Source: Dipteris shenzhenensis (Eukaryota; Polypodiophyta; Polypodiopsida; Gleicheniales). Taken from it: a stretch of 64,000 nt of DNA. The stretch is taken from NCBI GenBank assembly GCA_047967505.1, contig CM106538.1. One strand, written 5' to 3'. The translations under genes and the position numbers were made by a program. Each line of letters begins with the position of its first letter. The first letter of the stretch is position 1. Under the pieces are notes generated by a model, which saw nothing but the letters and a program-made list of their open reading frames with translations, was not told the origin of the DNA and did no database searches. Of the stretch, positions 1 to 10,904 are shown piece by piece.

Positions 1-288
1 GCTCAACTTGGAGGGAATAATTCACACAGCTGGAGAAGAGTTTGAGAGGGCTTTCTGTGCAAAACTAAACCTTGAATACCAAAGTAAGTTCACCACAGAG
101 CATAGATGAAGTAGTGCGTCTTTTTGTATGGGACAGCTGCGCCTTCTTTGACTGTCTTTTCTCTGATTTCTCCTTGCTCCAGCAAGCATTGGCCTTCAAA
201 ATTCACTAGCAGTAGGCTCTAGGCATGGACCAACTTGTGCTCAGGGAAGGGCTGAGCAGAAAGGCGAAATTGCACGATTTGACGTATG
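1..288 (+). CDS. Possible 3' exons of an unrecognised host gene
   Basis: One frame is open from base 2 to 83 and then meets a strong donor (GTAAGT at 84-89). After a 99-bp intron-like stretch with a pyrimidine tract, an acceptor (CCAG ending at 182) opens a second block at 183-288 that stays in phase and ends in TGA. The first block reads LNLEGIIHTAGEEFERAF and so on; I do not recognise the family. The other two frames of the first block close quickly. Against a host gene: a minus-strand LTR with primer-binding site at 521-742 points its interior toward this stretch, so it could be retroelement leader or captured sequence. Splice sites and frame are seen; the gene itself is inference. Confidence 0.25.
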
Positions 289-520
289 AGCTTGCTTGGA
301 TCAGCGCGGGTGTTTTACTCCATCTCTAAGAAAATGCTTTGGGCCAGAGGAGCGCCCCATAGTGTAGAGTCTTCATCTAGGAGGGCTTGGCAAAAGACGC
401 AAGGGATGAGGAGAACAGAGCTAAGCCATTTTTGAGAAGGAAGGAGAAAGAAAGCTCAAAAGGAGGTGGTGGAGAAGATGATGAGGTGGCACTACCAAAA
501 TGGGTTCTCCAAAGCCTACC
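289..520 (-). other. Probable 5' leader of a minus-strand LTR element
   Basis: Lies immediately downstream, in minus orientation, of the primer-binding site at 521-532. It contains a short minus-strand Ser/Pro/Phe-rich open stretch (377-568) with no recognisable gag motif. No other gene is visible. Confidence 0.25.
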
Positions 521-532
521 GCTCTGATACCA
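521..532 (-). promoter_or_regulatory. Primer-binding site (tRNA-iMet type)
   Basis: On the minus strand this reads TGGTATCAGAGC, the standard plant retrotransposon site complementary to the 3' end of initiator tRNA-Met. It lies two bases inside the end of the LTR-like block 535-742. Confidence 0.7.
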
Positions 533-534
533 AA

Positions 535-742
535 TGTAGAAGAGTGTGGGGTAGAAGATATGCATCATGGCACAAATAGTGTGAGCACAAGTGAGGCAAA
601 CTCCATGTATATCAGTGGCAATCAGCCCCTACATCAGTGGGACTGGCCTAAATCAAAGGAACCTCCTATGTGGGAGCCTTTGGCTTACATCATCACTTAG
701 GTCACACACTAGAAACATCATAGCACTAGATCTGCATCTACA
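535..742 (-). repeat. Short LTR (5' LTR of a minus-strand element)
   Basis: A 208-bp block starting TGTAGA and ending TCTACA, so it has TG...CA ends with a 6-bp terminal inverted repeat, next to a tRNA-iMet primer-binding site. This makes it the 5' LTR of an element reading leftward out of the window. No partner LTR is in view. The size would suit a small copia or TRIM element. The right boundary abuts an AC microsatellite, so no TSD can be scored. Confidence 0.5.
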
Positions 743-764
743 ACACACACACACACACACACAT
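741..764. repeat. (AC)n microsatellite
   Basis: About eleven AC units directly at the outer edge of the short LTR. Confidence 0.9.
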
Positions 765-792
765 GTGACTCCCCTAGATGCACACATGCACC

Positions 793-1870
793 TTAGAGCA
801 AGCCCTTGACCATACTTATCCCAACATGTTGGACAAGTTCTGTCAGTCCAATAGCGATGTCCGAATAGAAATGTACGGACCTCCTATAATATCCCACATG
901 TCCTAAAAAATACTTCACCTCTTTGGGTGTACGAGGGATTGGCAATGAGATTATCACATCTACCTTGGCAGGGTCGGTAGTCATCCCCTCAGCAGAAACA
1001 ATATTTCCAAGGAGAACACCTCTGAGTGTGAGAAAGAAGCATTTGTCAAGGTTTAAGCACAAGCAGGCTTCTCTGCACTTATCAAATACCCATCTCAACT
1101 TGTATAGATGATCATTTTGTATCAAGATGAGAGGCGGCTTTACCATTAAAACAAAGAATTCATCTAGAAAGACTTCAAGAAACTTGCCTAGATTCTCCTG
1201 AAAGAGTTTGGTGAGAAGTCATTGGAAAGTTGCCGGTGCATTACTCAACCCAAAGGGCATCATTCTGTAGGCGTACGTACCCCATTGAGTGACAAATGTG
1301 GTCTTTGACTGATCCTATTCTCTGACTCGAACTTGGTTGCATCCACTATATCTGTCCATGAATGAGCATAGAGCATGACCTGCCACCGTCTCCAACACTC
1401 TATCGATTAAGGGAACGGGAAACCTATCACGTCATGTTGCAGCATTCAAGCTCTTGTATTTAACACATACCCTGAGTTTGCCAGTCTCTCTTTTGGGCAC
1501 AATGACAATCTTGTTGACCCAATCAGACTAATCAACCGAGTAGATTAACCCTTCTTGCTCCATTTTTTGTATATCAGCTCTGATTTGCCTTGCCATAGTT
1601 GGGATTCATGCGGTATGGACCTCTAATCATAGGGTCTGCATTTGGGTATAAGTCGATGCGATGCTCCATGAATTCAGCTGGCACCCCCTTCAGATCTTTG
1701 TAGGACCAAGCAAATACATCCACAAATTCATGGAAAAAATCAGTTACTGCTAGAAAGATAATACCTTCAAATGCCAAGGTTGGGGTCCTCAGTCCCGATG
1801 TTGAGGTACCGCCAATTCCGTGCCTCATCAATGGGGGTAATGCTTTGGGATGTGGAGGTACTTGGCTCAC
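793..1870 (-). pseudogene. Gypsy-A reverse transcriptase (broken)
   Basis: Minus-strand RT of Ty3 type. In order it shows the entry segment (FVDVFAWSYKDL, 1574-1870), the finger region (KRETGKLRVC), the [13 protein letters not shown] block near 1220-1265, and the C-terminal LLGNIVSAEGM and YFLGHVGYYRR blocks (793-1146). Catalytic positions are lost. The FxDD motif reads FLDE near 1160, and the aspartate of the VCVDY block is replaced (VCVKY). At least two stops and one frame change separate the parts. It cannot be active. Confidence 0.85.
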
Positions 1871-2820
1871 CCATACCCAATCCTATATGTGCGGGAGAAG
1901 CTTGAAGGGGAAAATCCCCCTCCATTTCTCGCAACCAAGATGGTGGAAAAGTAACTGGTGTGTTCTCTTGCACAGGTTGAGATGTAGAGTCAGTAGGTGT
2001 TATGTTCCTTTGATGCCTCCGTGCCTGTTTGAGCATTCCCCTGTAAGGTAATCCTTCCACCTCATAAGTGGTTCCAGGAAGTCTGCTATGGAGGGGTGAT
2101 CCGCCTCTAATAAGTAAAGGTCAAGTAGAGTCAGGTCAGCCATGTCCTCATCTCCATATCCGGTGTGCACCCTGTGTCTCCCCAAGACATCAAGCTCTTG
2201 GTGTTGATCCCGCTCAAGATCAGCCATGTCTGTGTCAGTGTCTACTAAAGCACCATCACCATCAGTGTCTTCTCCACTACTGCTAATGTCCTCTGCATTA
2301 CCATCATTGTACTCCGTAGTCCTATCATTGTACTCCATAGTACCATCATTGTGCGCTGGAGTACCATTGGTGTCCTTTGCAATACCGCCATTGTACACAG
2401 TATTACCATCATTGTATGCTATAGGACCATGAGCATTCGCTTGACCAATGTCATCAATGTCGGCCACCGGATTAGCAGAAGTGTTCACTGTAGTACCATC
2501 ATTGGCCTCGGTTTGACATGAATAAGTCATAACCTCTGCCTCCACTACCATGTCGCCTTGTCTCGGAGGCATATTTCTTCCCTCACCACCACCTTGTCCA
2601 GTACCTCTAGTCAACATTCTCTGATACATGTGTGGACACCACTTTAGCCAGACCGTGTGCACATGCATCCTGGTTTATCTCTGATACCCTACTTGTAGTG
2701 CCAAGGTGTTCCTTAGAATCTTCTTGTTGGCATAGTTTCACCATGTTGACTGCTAAGGAGCCTAGGGTTCCCATCCAATCAAAGATGACAGCTTTCTCCT
2801 CTTCTTGGTCAGCCCGATCC
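1871..2820 (-). pseudogene. Gypsy-A region between protease and RT, acidic repeat-rich
   Basis: Lies between the protease and RT parts of Gypsy-A on the same strand. A 222-codon open stretch (2000-2668) contains an acidic Asn/Asp/Gly/Thr-rich tract around 2276-2520 built from imperfect YNDG-type units, then MADL and MRWKDYL segments. No catalytic motif is visible. I take it as the variable linker of the element's polyprotein, but an unrelated captured fragment is possible. Confidence 0.45.
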
Positions 2821-2834
2821 AATAAGTAGGTCAA
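2821..2834. repeat. TSD, left copy, of LINE-A at 2835-4289
   Basis: The 14-bp sequence AATAAGTAGGTCAA is repeated exactly at 4290-4303, after the LINE poly-A. Confidence 0.9.
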
Positions 2835-4289
2835 GGTGGGAGAGGGGACCTGCATCATCTTTGGGGTCTTGAAAAGCTTTCCGGAGGCTTCCAGAGGAGA
2901 CCAAGTCTCAGTTGACAGGACATCTCAGAGGGAGTGCAGGGAGGATCTTGCAGATTGAGGTAGCCCTTCCAGAGGAGTGGGTAGACACATATGATATGCC
3001 ACTCACTTGCTCCACTTGGGCAGGTACTTTTTTGAGAGGCAGTGTTCCGCTTCAGGTTTTGGCCTTTTGAGATGCACAGGAGGACGCTTTGGTTTTTACT
3101 GTGCAGGATGGTGGCAGATTGCTGAAATCCACAGAGGACATCTTGCTTGAGTCTGCTTTTCAGCCTATCAGGGTCGTAGGTCTTTTGGTGTAGGGATCAG
3201 ATTCAGAGTGGTTCCTCGACCCAGACCCCCGGCTTCTCTCCACCGAGTCTTGGAGGCTTTGGCTTTACGGGGGAGTTCCCATTAGGTATTTGCAGTGGGA
3301 CCCTGGAGAGTGGGAGTGGATTGACGCAAGGCATCGAGAGAAGAGCATCCCCTTCTTTTGTTACACAGTCAGTAATGCCAAGAGATTTCAGCTCAGTGAT
3401 AGAGGTTGGAGGCCTTCCAAAGTTCCTCATTGGGAGACATTTGATATCACAACGAATCTGCAGAGGTGCTTCTGAAGGAGACTCTGGAAATCCCACAGGA
3501 ATAGAAAGATCACTCTTTTCTTTTGGCTTTCTATCCATGGTGGGATTGCAGTGAACCTTTGGAGATCCAGGTTCAGAGCCGACCCTACTTGCCCTCGTTG
3601 CCTCTCTGCTTCGGAGTCTATTCAGCATTGTTTATGGGACTGCAGACAGGCGAGGATGATTTGGATGGGGGTAGCCAGGATTTTCAGCCACTTTGCCCAC
3701 CCCCCATTCTTTATGACATGGGGCTCAGTGGCTTGGCTTTCTCTTACAGGGCCTCAGGTATTCTATGAGAGACTTGACTCCTCTCGGGCCATTTTGGTTT
3801 GACGTCATCAGATTGAGTCCTGTTCGTTCGATGTGGTACCACACCTTCCTTTTACAGATGTACATGTCTCGGTTGGATACTTCTTGGGAGATTATAGCGA
3901 GCATTGCATCCTGGCATATCTGGAGGGCCAGATGTACAGAGACTATGGAGGGTACTCGGGTTCATCCCTCGCACACTTGGGCTAGTATCTGGACAGATAC
4001 CGTACATACTTTGATGGCCATATGGATGAGGATACAGGGAGACTCCCTTGCAGCCTCAGCTAGGAGGGCTTCTTTCTTCAGGGAATCGAAGGACTCTCCT
4101 TTCTTCTCTGAGACTCTTACAGGGTTGAGGTGGCACTTTCAGCCTCAGCCTTGGTTGTTTTTCACCTCACTTTGAGGGGGTTTTATTTATCCTCATGATT
4201 TCATGATGTTGTATTTTCGCTCAGAGCTTGCTCTAGCGAGTTTCTTTCTTACTTAATAGAAGTCTCTTTTTTGAAAAAAAAAAAATAAT
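2835..4289 (+). mobile_element. LINE-A, 5'-truncated copy inside Gypsy-A
   Basis: Carries the C-terminal third of ORF2 (tower-like segment and zinc-binding domain) plus the 3' UTR, ending in the family tail and poly-A. The zinc-binding region near 3570-3640 has CPRC then SIQHCLWDC. ORF2 is broken by stops, including TAG at 3191-3193 where sister copies have CAG, and by frameshifts. A perfect 14-bp TSD flanks it, so it arrived by ordinary target-primed reverse transcription into the protease/RT region of Gypsy-A. Confidence 0.92.
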
Positions 4290-4303
4290 AATAAGTAGGT
4301 CAA
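4290..4303. repeat. TSD, right copy, of LINE-A at 2835-4289
   Basis: Identical to 2821-2834; follows a poly-A with a few T interruptions. Confidence 0.9.
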
Positions 4304-4363
4304 CCTCTCGAGCCCTTCCAACGCCCTTGTCTCTTCTTGCCCATCTTGGTCACCGCCAATTGG

Positions 4364-5031
4364 CTAGTCCCCAAAAGCCCAACACTCCTCTTCCACTTCA
4401 AAATCCTCTTCTCCTACTTCTATTGGGAGGTGTCGTGCCTTTACTGTGACCAAAGCTATTTCTAGATATGTGGATCCCAAGGGCAACCGAACTTCATCAG
4501 TTGACCAATCTTGAATGGCCTTTGTTGATCGCAACCAAGGGCTTCCAAGAAGTAGAGGATACGTTTGTTCATTTTCGGTCATATCGAGGACAACAAAATT
4601 AGACATGAAAGTTACTCCACCAATCTTCATGTGAACACCTTTGACTGTCCCGTTGGATTCACTTTGCGCTGATCAGTCATGCGCACTTGAAAATGAACAT
4701 CATATGTCAACTTCAAACCAAGTTGTTTCAATGTACCTTTTGGCATGATGTTCACAACTGCCCCACCATCTAGAAAGATGTCGCTCAGCTCCACTCCATT
4801 AATATCCACCGTGAGCTTTGGACTTTGTTCACATTTGAGGGCAGCGTAGGTGGAGCAGTGATCTGCTGTCAACCCATGTTGAACCGGTATTGTCTCCGGA
4901 ATGGATACCCTATGTCGTCCTCTTGGCATGCGATTGAGAAATGCAATGGTCTGATGCTTGATTTGGGGAGACAACAAACAAAGTTGTCGTAGAGTGATGT
5001 TGGGCTTGAAATCCAGAAGATCTTCAAACAA
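4364..5031 (-). pseudogene. Gypsy-A protease region
   Basis: Two overlapping open stretches (4627-5031 and 4364-4630) together look like a retropepsin region of a Ty3 polyprotein. KLTVDINGVE is followed by FLDGGAVVNIMP, matching the usual D-S/T-G-A active-site loop, but here it reads DGGA. Further on are FVVLDMTENEQTYPLLLGSPWL and an acidic tail. The flap-side LLGSPWL block is typical of the family. A frame change near 4627 separates the parts, and the changed active site argues against activity. Confidence 0.75.
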
Positions 5032-5059
5032 AGAGTAGGGCTGGACACTAGTGGTAGCC

Positions 5060-5699
5060 TTTGTGACCTCATCCTTCTAGCTTATGGCCGAGGGTTAAAG
5101 CTTACGCGAGGGCGAGGATGTACTTTAGTATTGTGAGTCATTGTCTCCTGTGGTGTCTCTTCCATCACCCCTTTCCCTTTTTCTTGGTCACTACTAGGTC
5201 TTACCCCCATATCCTTCTCTTTGTTGAGTCTGTGGCTGGGGAAAAAGTGGATGGACCTGCTTGTGCCGCAGTCTCCCTGTGCTGTCCTAGGGTTGTCACC
5301 TCCGTTGCAAAGCTCACTGTTTTGGACTTGCAGGAAGGAATCTGAGGTGTGCTACCTTCATCCTCAGAACTAGATTGAAGACCTCTGGTAACACTCTTAA
5401 CCACCTCCTAGTACCTTAAAGGCATAGAGTGATCTCATCGAAAGATGAGGCACTTCTGGAGCTAGTGGTAGACCTTGATGACTCTGTGTCCTTCGAAATT
5501 GTTTCTGATCAACTATCAAGAAAAAGCAAGGGTGGTCTATTCCTCAGCATACTATGTACCTTGGAGGGAGGGGATGACTTTGGTGGGGATACACTTGTGG
5601 TACTGGTCAGTGATGAGGCCTCCGGTCCTGATTTTGAGTCGTCCTTACATTTGTCACCTTTTGTTTGTGACCTTGTCACCGCTCCCAATACTGTGCCAA
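5060..5699 (-). pseudogene. Gypsy-A gag/protease linker, weakly conserved
   Basis: Minus-strand stretch between the zinc knuckles and the protease. It has a short Ser/Thr/Lys-rich open stretch (5509-5760) and no clear motif. The segment 5270-5380 has a related copy at about 28375-28505, which supports it being part of a repeated element rather than host DNA. Confidence 0.5.
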
Positions 5700-6410
5700 T
5701 CAAGTGGGGGTTGTTGCCCTCCCCCGCCTTAGCCATATTGACTTGAGATGATGGTTCCACTCTTCCATTGGGACAATCTCTGGTGTAGTGGTCATTTGTG
5801 TTGCACTATGTACAAGAGGGTCCCTTGAATGGATGTGTACAATCATCTTGGCCATACTCTCCACATCTGTAGCACATGATGGGTCTTTGAAAGTTGGTAC
5901 CTCTGCCTGCACCTCCACGTCCACCTCGAAAACCACCCTGTCGACCACGTTGATAAGGAGGTCCATATCCACCTCCTAACATAGGTGGTTGGTACGGTGC
6001 ATAGTAAAGCTGATGATATAATATGGGGTCCCAACCGGATTGGGTGCAGGAGCTTGGAGGAAAGGTAGATTAGGAAGTAATGGAGGCAGAATGATAGGTA
6101 CGGGTGTCGGGCTAGAAGTTATCGGTGCGGCTGTGTTGACTGTAGCAACTAGCGGTTCCCCCGAAGAATACTCTGGAAGAAGCTTCCTTAAGTCTTTGAG
6201 GTACCTACACTCAGAGGCATCATGTCCATGGATATCACAAAATATACAAAATGAGGTAGAAATAGGTATCTTACGCTTAGAGGGACACTCCCAGTGACCA
6301 TGGCCAGAACCCTTGCATTCTGTGCACCAAAGACTACTTCTAATATGGGCCTCAAAGGACGACTGGCCATCCACCTTTGTATTCTTGAGACCTTCATTGA
6401 TTTCTTCCAA
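5700..6410 (-). pseudogene. Gypsy-A gag C-terminal part with zinc knuckles
   Basis: Minus-strand nucleocapsid region. Two knuckles of CX2CX4HX4C form are intact near 6290-6350 and 6195-6250 (CTECKGSGHGHWEC and CIFCDIHGHDASEC). A degenerate knuckle lies at 5830-5880 (CYRCGEYGQDDC, no histidine). A fourth at 5765-5815 is interrupted by TAG at 5806-5808 between its first two cysteines. Having several knuckles in one gag is unusual for chromoviruses. Between them is a Pro/Thr-rich linker. The reading frame changes more than once. Confidence 0.75.
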
Positions 6411-6877
6411 CTCCTTCTTTAGTTGCTACCATGCGGACGAGCCCTCCTCTCTGGGGAGCTGGGTGGTCGAAGTTGATGATGAGGCAAAACTTAACTGTGA
6501 CCGTTCCATCTTGACTGCTTCCTTCAGGATTTCTTGGAGTGAAGCATGTTCAGGGATTTTGTCAACCAGCCTTATACAATGATAGGGGGTGATGCTTTCA
6601 AAAACCACCCCTTCATGACAACATCATTAGGTGATACATACATCTTTGCCGCCAAGACCCTCATCCTTGTGTACATCTTAGAGATGCTTTCCCCAAGCTT
6701 CATGGTGTCAATGGACAACTCCTGGACAATCGTATGTTCAAACTTCTCAAGTTTGAAAGTCCCTAAATATTCCTCCCTTAGAGCTGCGTTTGAAAATGGT
6801 TAGGGGAAAATTGACTATGCCATACAACAGCTGCATCCTCTAATGACGATAGAAAGATGCGAAGGAAGGCATGCTCG
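6411..6877 (-). pseudogene. Gypsy-A gag central part
   Basis: Open stretch 6426-6608 reads leftward into the zinc-knuckle region, with ILKEAVKMERSQLSF. The stretch to 6877 continues as gag-like sequence but is frame-shifted. It is the left half of a gag interrupted by the 6890-20447 insertion; the right half resumes at 20460. Confidence 0.6.
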
Positions 6878-6889
6878 TTCTCCACACCT
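6878..6889. repeat. TSD, left copy, of the split minus-strand LINE-A
   Basis: TTCTCCACACCT, repeated exactly at 20448-20459. The two copies bracket 13.5 kb of nested insertions. Confidence 0.85.
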
Positions 6890-7122
6890 TTTTTTTTTTT
6901 TCAAAAAAGAGACTTCCATTAAGTAAGAAAGAAACTCGCTACAGCAAGCTCTGAGCGAAAATACAACATCATGAAATCATGAGGATAAATAAAACCCCCT
7001 CAAAGTGAGGTGGAAAACAACCAAGGCTGAGGCTGAAAGTGCCACCTCAACCCTGTAAGAGTCTCAGAGAAGAAAGGAGAGTCCTTCCATTCCCTGAAGA
7101 AAGAAGCCCTCCTAGCTGAGGC

Positions 7123-7579
7123 TGATACACTATTTACTACCATCTGTTCCTTTCGTCCAATCACGGGCAATCACAGGCGATGACATCGTATTTTTCCTCC
7201 CAGCCTCTCTCATGGATTGCATGCACACAAAGATATGTAATTACATTCCTTCATGCCTATCCACAAGCCCACAATTCCCTAGATGGTTCCCTCCTGCCAC
7301 ATGTCATCATTTTAGACCTTTAGCTTGGTACACCATTTACCCCTCTCTTGGGGCACAATTAAAACATTTTCCCCTTGGCATTCTCACACATTTAGATGCA
7401 CCTAGGCCTAAGCACTCAGAACCACCTAGTCGATGTCAATACACCCTCACCTAGGACCTTGGCAGTTACTTCCCTTGACCATTTAATTTACGCACATGAA
7501 ATATTACAGAAGTCAGTCATTTAAGAGAAAATGCCCACCGATCTTTCCGAGGTCATGCTATCTCAGCTAGAGCATAACA
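7123..7579 (-). repeat. Gypsy-B 3' LTR
   Basis: Starts TGATACACTATT and ends AGCATAACA on the plus strand, with canonical TG...CA ends. By eye it differs from the 5' LTR at roughly 16 of 457 positions, with no indels. Confidence 0.93.
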
Positions 7580-7591
7580 TTCCTTCCCTCT

Positions 7592-8590
7592 TCAAGCATC
7601 ATCATCCTCGATGATGAAATCTAGGAATACTCTCCGTAACTGGTATACGGATTCCCAGGTAGCTTTTGATAGAGGTAGACCATGCCATGCAACCAACACC
7701 GTGGGTATCTTCCGATTGCGCACTTGCATTGTTCCTCGGTCCAGGATTCCTGTTGGTTTGCGTCTTGCATTATCCTCTATCTCCTGAAACAAAACAACAC
7801 CTTCGATTAGTGAGTCACCTGTATGCAAAAATTTCTTTAAATGAGAAACATGAAACACTGGTGGGTGCACCTTACACCCCTGTGGTAATTCTAATTTATA
7901 GGCTACCTTGCCTATTCTTTTTAGAATTAACCATGGCCCACAATATCGAGGTGATAACTTAGTACACTCTCCTGCAGTCAAAGACTTAGAGTGCGAAGGA
8001 ACTCTGAGAAAAACTTTTTCCCCTTCCTTAAATTCTCTAGCGAATCGATTTTCATCCGCATACGCCTTGGCTCTATCCATAGCTTGGCGGATGTTAGCTC
8101 TCGCAAGTGCTAGCATCTCCCGCATCTGAACCACAAAGTTCGTGGCACTAGGCACTTTCTGAGGTATTCCAACTATAGTTGGATTCGTTGGTCTATAACC
8201 ATAGTTCAACTCAAACGGACTGAACCCTGTAGAGGAATGTTTTCTATCATTGTAGGCAAACTCTAACAATGGCAACCACTTGTCCCATGTATGTTGCCTC
8301 AATGACACATATGCTCTAAGCATATCCTCTAAAATTTGATTGATTGTTTCTGTCTGACCATCCGTTTCCGGATGATCCCCACTACTCATTTCTAACTCAG
8401 TCCTTAGTGTCTCAAATACCGCAGTCCACAAATGACCGGTAAATTTGACATCTCTGTCTGACACTATGGATTTGGGTAATCCATGCAGACGAAATGTATG
8501 TCTAATAAACAAATCCGCTACTTGCGGAGCACTAACAGATTCTCTAGTTGGAATGAAGTGAGCCATCTTGGTAAGATGATCAATCACCAC
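7592..8590 (-). pseudogene. Gypsy-B integrase core and chromodomain
   Basis: A 332-codon minus-strand stretch. The catalytic core shows the three acidic positions: D in VIDHLTKMAHF, D in VSDRDVKFTG, and E in the block after DGQTETINQILEDMLR. It is followed by the WDKWLPLLEFAYN and SPFELNYGYRP blocks. The C-terminal segment has the GPWLILKRIGKVAYKLELP and HPVFHVSHLKK-like blocks, then a chromodomain-like end with VAWHGLPLSKATWE. This module targets integration to chromatin in chromoviruses. The core itself is uninterrupted, but it is separated from the zinc-binding domain by a disturbed stretch at about 8600-8650. Confidence 0.9.
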
Positions 8591-8833
8591 AAGGATAGAA
8601 TCATATCCACCTTGTCGTAGGCCGTCCTACAATAAAGTCCATGGAAATGCTCTCCCACTTAGTGGTATCTCCAAAGGCTGTAAAAGTTCGGGTGGCTTCA
8701 CCCACTCTGCCTTACTTACCTGACACGAAAAACAACGTGTCACATATTCATGAATATGCTTTTTCATCTTTGGCCAAAAGAAATCTCGCTTCACGAGATC
8801 ATATGTCTCTCGACTCCTAGATGTCCCGTACAT
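8591..8833 (-). pseudogene. Gypsy-B integrase zinc-binding domain
   Basis: Minus-strand segment with the HHCC-type domain: GHLG just upstream, then RDFFWPKMKKHIHEYVTRC and FSCQ. The end of this segment and the next 40 bases read out of phase and include a stop, so two small frameshifts probably flank 8600-8650. It links RNase H to the integrase core. Confidence 0.85.
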
Positions 8834-9675
8834 GGGCTATCATGGCATTGTTGAATGACTCTCTGCCTGAGATCATTTTGATTAGGTACTACTACCTTGC
8901 CATTTCTTTTCAGCATACCATCCCTTATGGCATATCTTGCATAAGTTTGGCCTTTTCTGGATGGCAGGTCATCCTTTTTCCCGGGTTTTAACATATGAGC
9001 CTTAGGCCATAGGCTCTGGACAAACTCGTCCACCTTTTGAGTTTCTCTAATCTTGGCCATTAGAGCACTCTCTAACACTGTGAAACTCATGTTATGCATA
9101 ATGTGTGACAACGCATCAGCAACTTTATTATCCTTCCCTCTTTGGTACCGGATCATCAAATTAAACTCCTGCATGAGTTCTGCCCATCTAGCTTGGCGGC
9201 CTCTTAAGTCAGGTTGTTTACAAAAATGTTTCAGAGTATCATGATCAACATCCACATAAAACTCTGATCCATACAAATAATGTCTCCATGTTTTCAAAGC
9301 ATGGACAACAACATACAGCTCTAATTCATGAGTTGGCCAATTTCGTTGAGAGGGAGAAAGCTTCTTGCTTTCAAAGGCTACTGGCCTTCCCTCTTGGAGG
9401 AGAATTGCTCCAACCGCAATGCCACTTGCATCGGTTTCAAGAAACAACGGTTTCTGGGGATCAACTATTTTTAACACCGGTCCTGAGACCACAGCTTGTT
9501 TTATGGTGTTAAAACTTTCTTGTTGATTCAGTCCCCATATAAAAGATACTTTATCTGAGGTCAGATCAGTCAATGGCGCTACTATTTTGGAATATCCTTT
9601 GATATGCCTTCGATAAAATTGGACAAATCCCAAGAATGATCGCAAAAAGCGGTCAAACTCTAAGGGATTGGCCAA
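8791..9675 (-). pseudogene. Gypsy-B RNase H domain
   Basis: A 294-codon stretch. It opens with the RT thumb (SFLGFVQFYRRHIKGYS), then RNase H with D in ETDASGIAVGA, E in PTHELELYVVVHALK, and D in the VDVDHDTLKHF and KVADALS blocks. It removes the RNA strand during replication. It is followed by the start of the integrase zinc-binding domain. The junction with RT at 9660-9675 involves a frame change. Confidence 0.9.
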
Positions 9676-10037
9676 GTCAGTATTGCAACCACTTTCTTTG
9701 GATCCATTTCTACCCCCTCTGGAGTAATTATGAATCCTAAATATTCAAGTCTAACCATACACAGTATAGTTTTCTTCTTATTTACATAAAGATTGGCTTT
9801 CCTCAAAGTACTGAACACTATTCTTAAGTGTTCATGATGCTCAGTAATACTTTTACTGAATACCAGAATATCGTCAATAAAATGTACTACAAACTTTCCA
9901 ATATAAGGACGTAGTAAATCATTCATAAGCATGACGAATGTAGCTGGAGCATTGGTAAGTCCAAAGGGCATTACCAAAAACTCATAATGACCAAATCTGC
10001 TTCTAAAAGCGATTTTATGCACATCCTCGGCTCTAAT
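9660..10037 (-). pseudogene. Gypsy-B reverse transcriptase, C-terminal half
   Basis: Begins at the LINE insertion point with RIRAEDVHKIAF, then YEFLVMPFGLTNAPATF, and the catalytic FIDDILVFSK, a normal variant of the YxDD motif. LEYLGFIITPEGVEMDP follows. The N-terminal half is at 16677-17373 on the other side of the LINE. Confidence 0.92.
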
Positions 10038-10047
10038 ACGGATCTGA
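10038..10047. repeat. TSD, left copy, of the full-length LINE-A
   Basis: ACGGATCTGA, repeated exactly at 16667-16676. Confidence 0.9.
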
Positions 10048-10904
10048 CACTCGAGTTGCTGCTCCTCCCCGCTCCCTTGCTGCACCCTCTCCCTTAGCCC
10101 GTCCCTCCCTCTCTCCCTTGCCCTCAGCCCCTCCCTCTCCCTCAGTCGCTCCCTCCCTTCCCCTCCTCCCCTTCAGCCTGCCCCCTTCCTGCTCACTTTC
10201 TCTCCTCCCCCTCTCAGCCTGCTCCCCTGCCCCCTCCCCCTGCCTGCTCCCTCGCCCCCTCCCTACCCCTCCGCCCCCTCCCTGCCTACTCCCCCGCCGC
10301 CTCTCTGCCTCTCCGCCCCCTCCCTGCCTCTCAGCCCGCCCCCTGCTCCCCCGCCCCCTCCCTGCCTGCTGCTCCCCCGCCCCCTCCCTACCTCTCAGCC
10401 AGCCCCATGCTCCCCCACCCCCTCCCTGCCTGCTCCCCCGCCCCCTCCCTACCTCTCCACCCCCTCTCTGCCTCTCAGCCCCCCGTCCCCTCCTCTCCCT
10501 CTCCTCCCCCTTCCCTTCACTCGCCGCTCCCTCTCCTCCCCCTTTCAGCCTGCTCCTCGCCCCCTCCCTGCCCCTCCCTCTCCTTCCTCTCCCTCTCCTT
10601 CCTCTCCCTCTCCCTCTCCTTCCTCTCCTCTCCCTCTCAGCCCTTCCCCTCCCAGCCCGCCCCCTTCCAGCTTCTCCTTCCTCTCCCTTTCCTATTCCTA
10701 GCCTGCCCCCTCCCTCCCTCTCAGCCTGCCCCTCTCCCCTTCAGCCTCTCAGCCTCTCCCCTTTACCCCTCCCCTTCTCGCCCCTTCCCCCTGCTCCCTC
10801 CTCGCCTCCTTTTCCTTTTTTCTACCCCCCTTTCTCCCACAGCTTTTTTTGGAGCAGAAGGAGCCTTTAATTTGTTAGAGTCGGCCTCCTCACCTCAATT
10901 GGCG
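10048..10904 (+). promoter_or_regulatory. LINE-A 5' UTR, almost pure pyrimidine strand
   Basis: About 850 bp, overwhelmingly C and T on the plus strand, built of degenerate CCCTCCCTCTCC-like units with CTCAGCC interspersed. The same tract precedes ORF1 in copies at 21500, 42000, 47500 and 60598, so it belongs to the element. By analogy with other LINEs it should hold the internal promoter; no TATA-like box is visible. Long open stretches across it (Ser/Pro/Leu-rich) are composition artefacts. Confidence 0.75.

Noticed and set aside
10118-10870. Long plus-strand Ser/Pro/Leu-rich open stretches
   Set aside because: They lie in the pyrimidine-rich LINE 5' UTR, occur in several frames at once and have no conserved protein sequence between copies.
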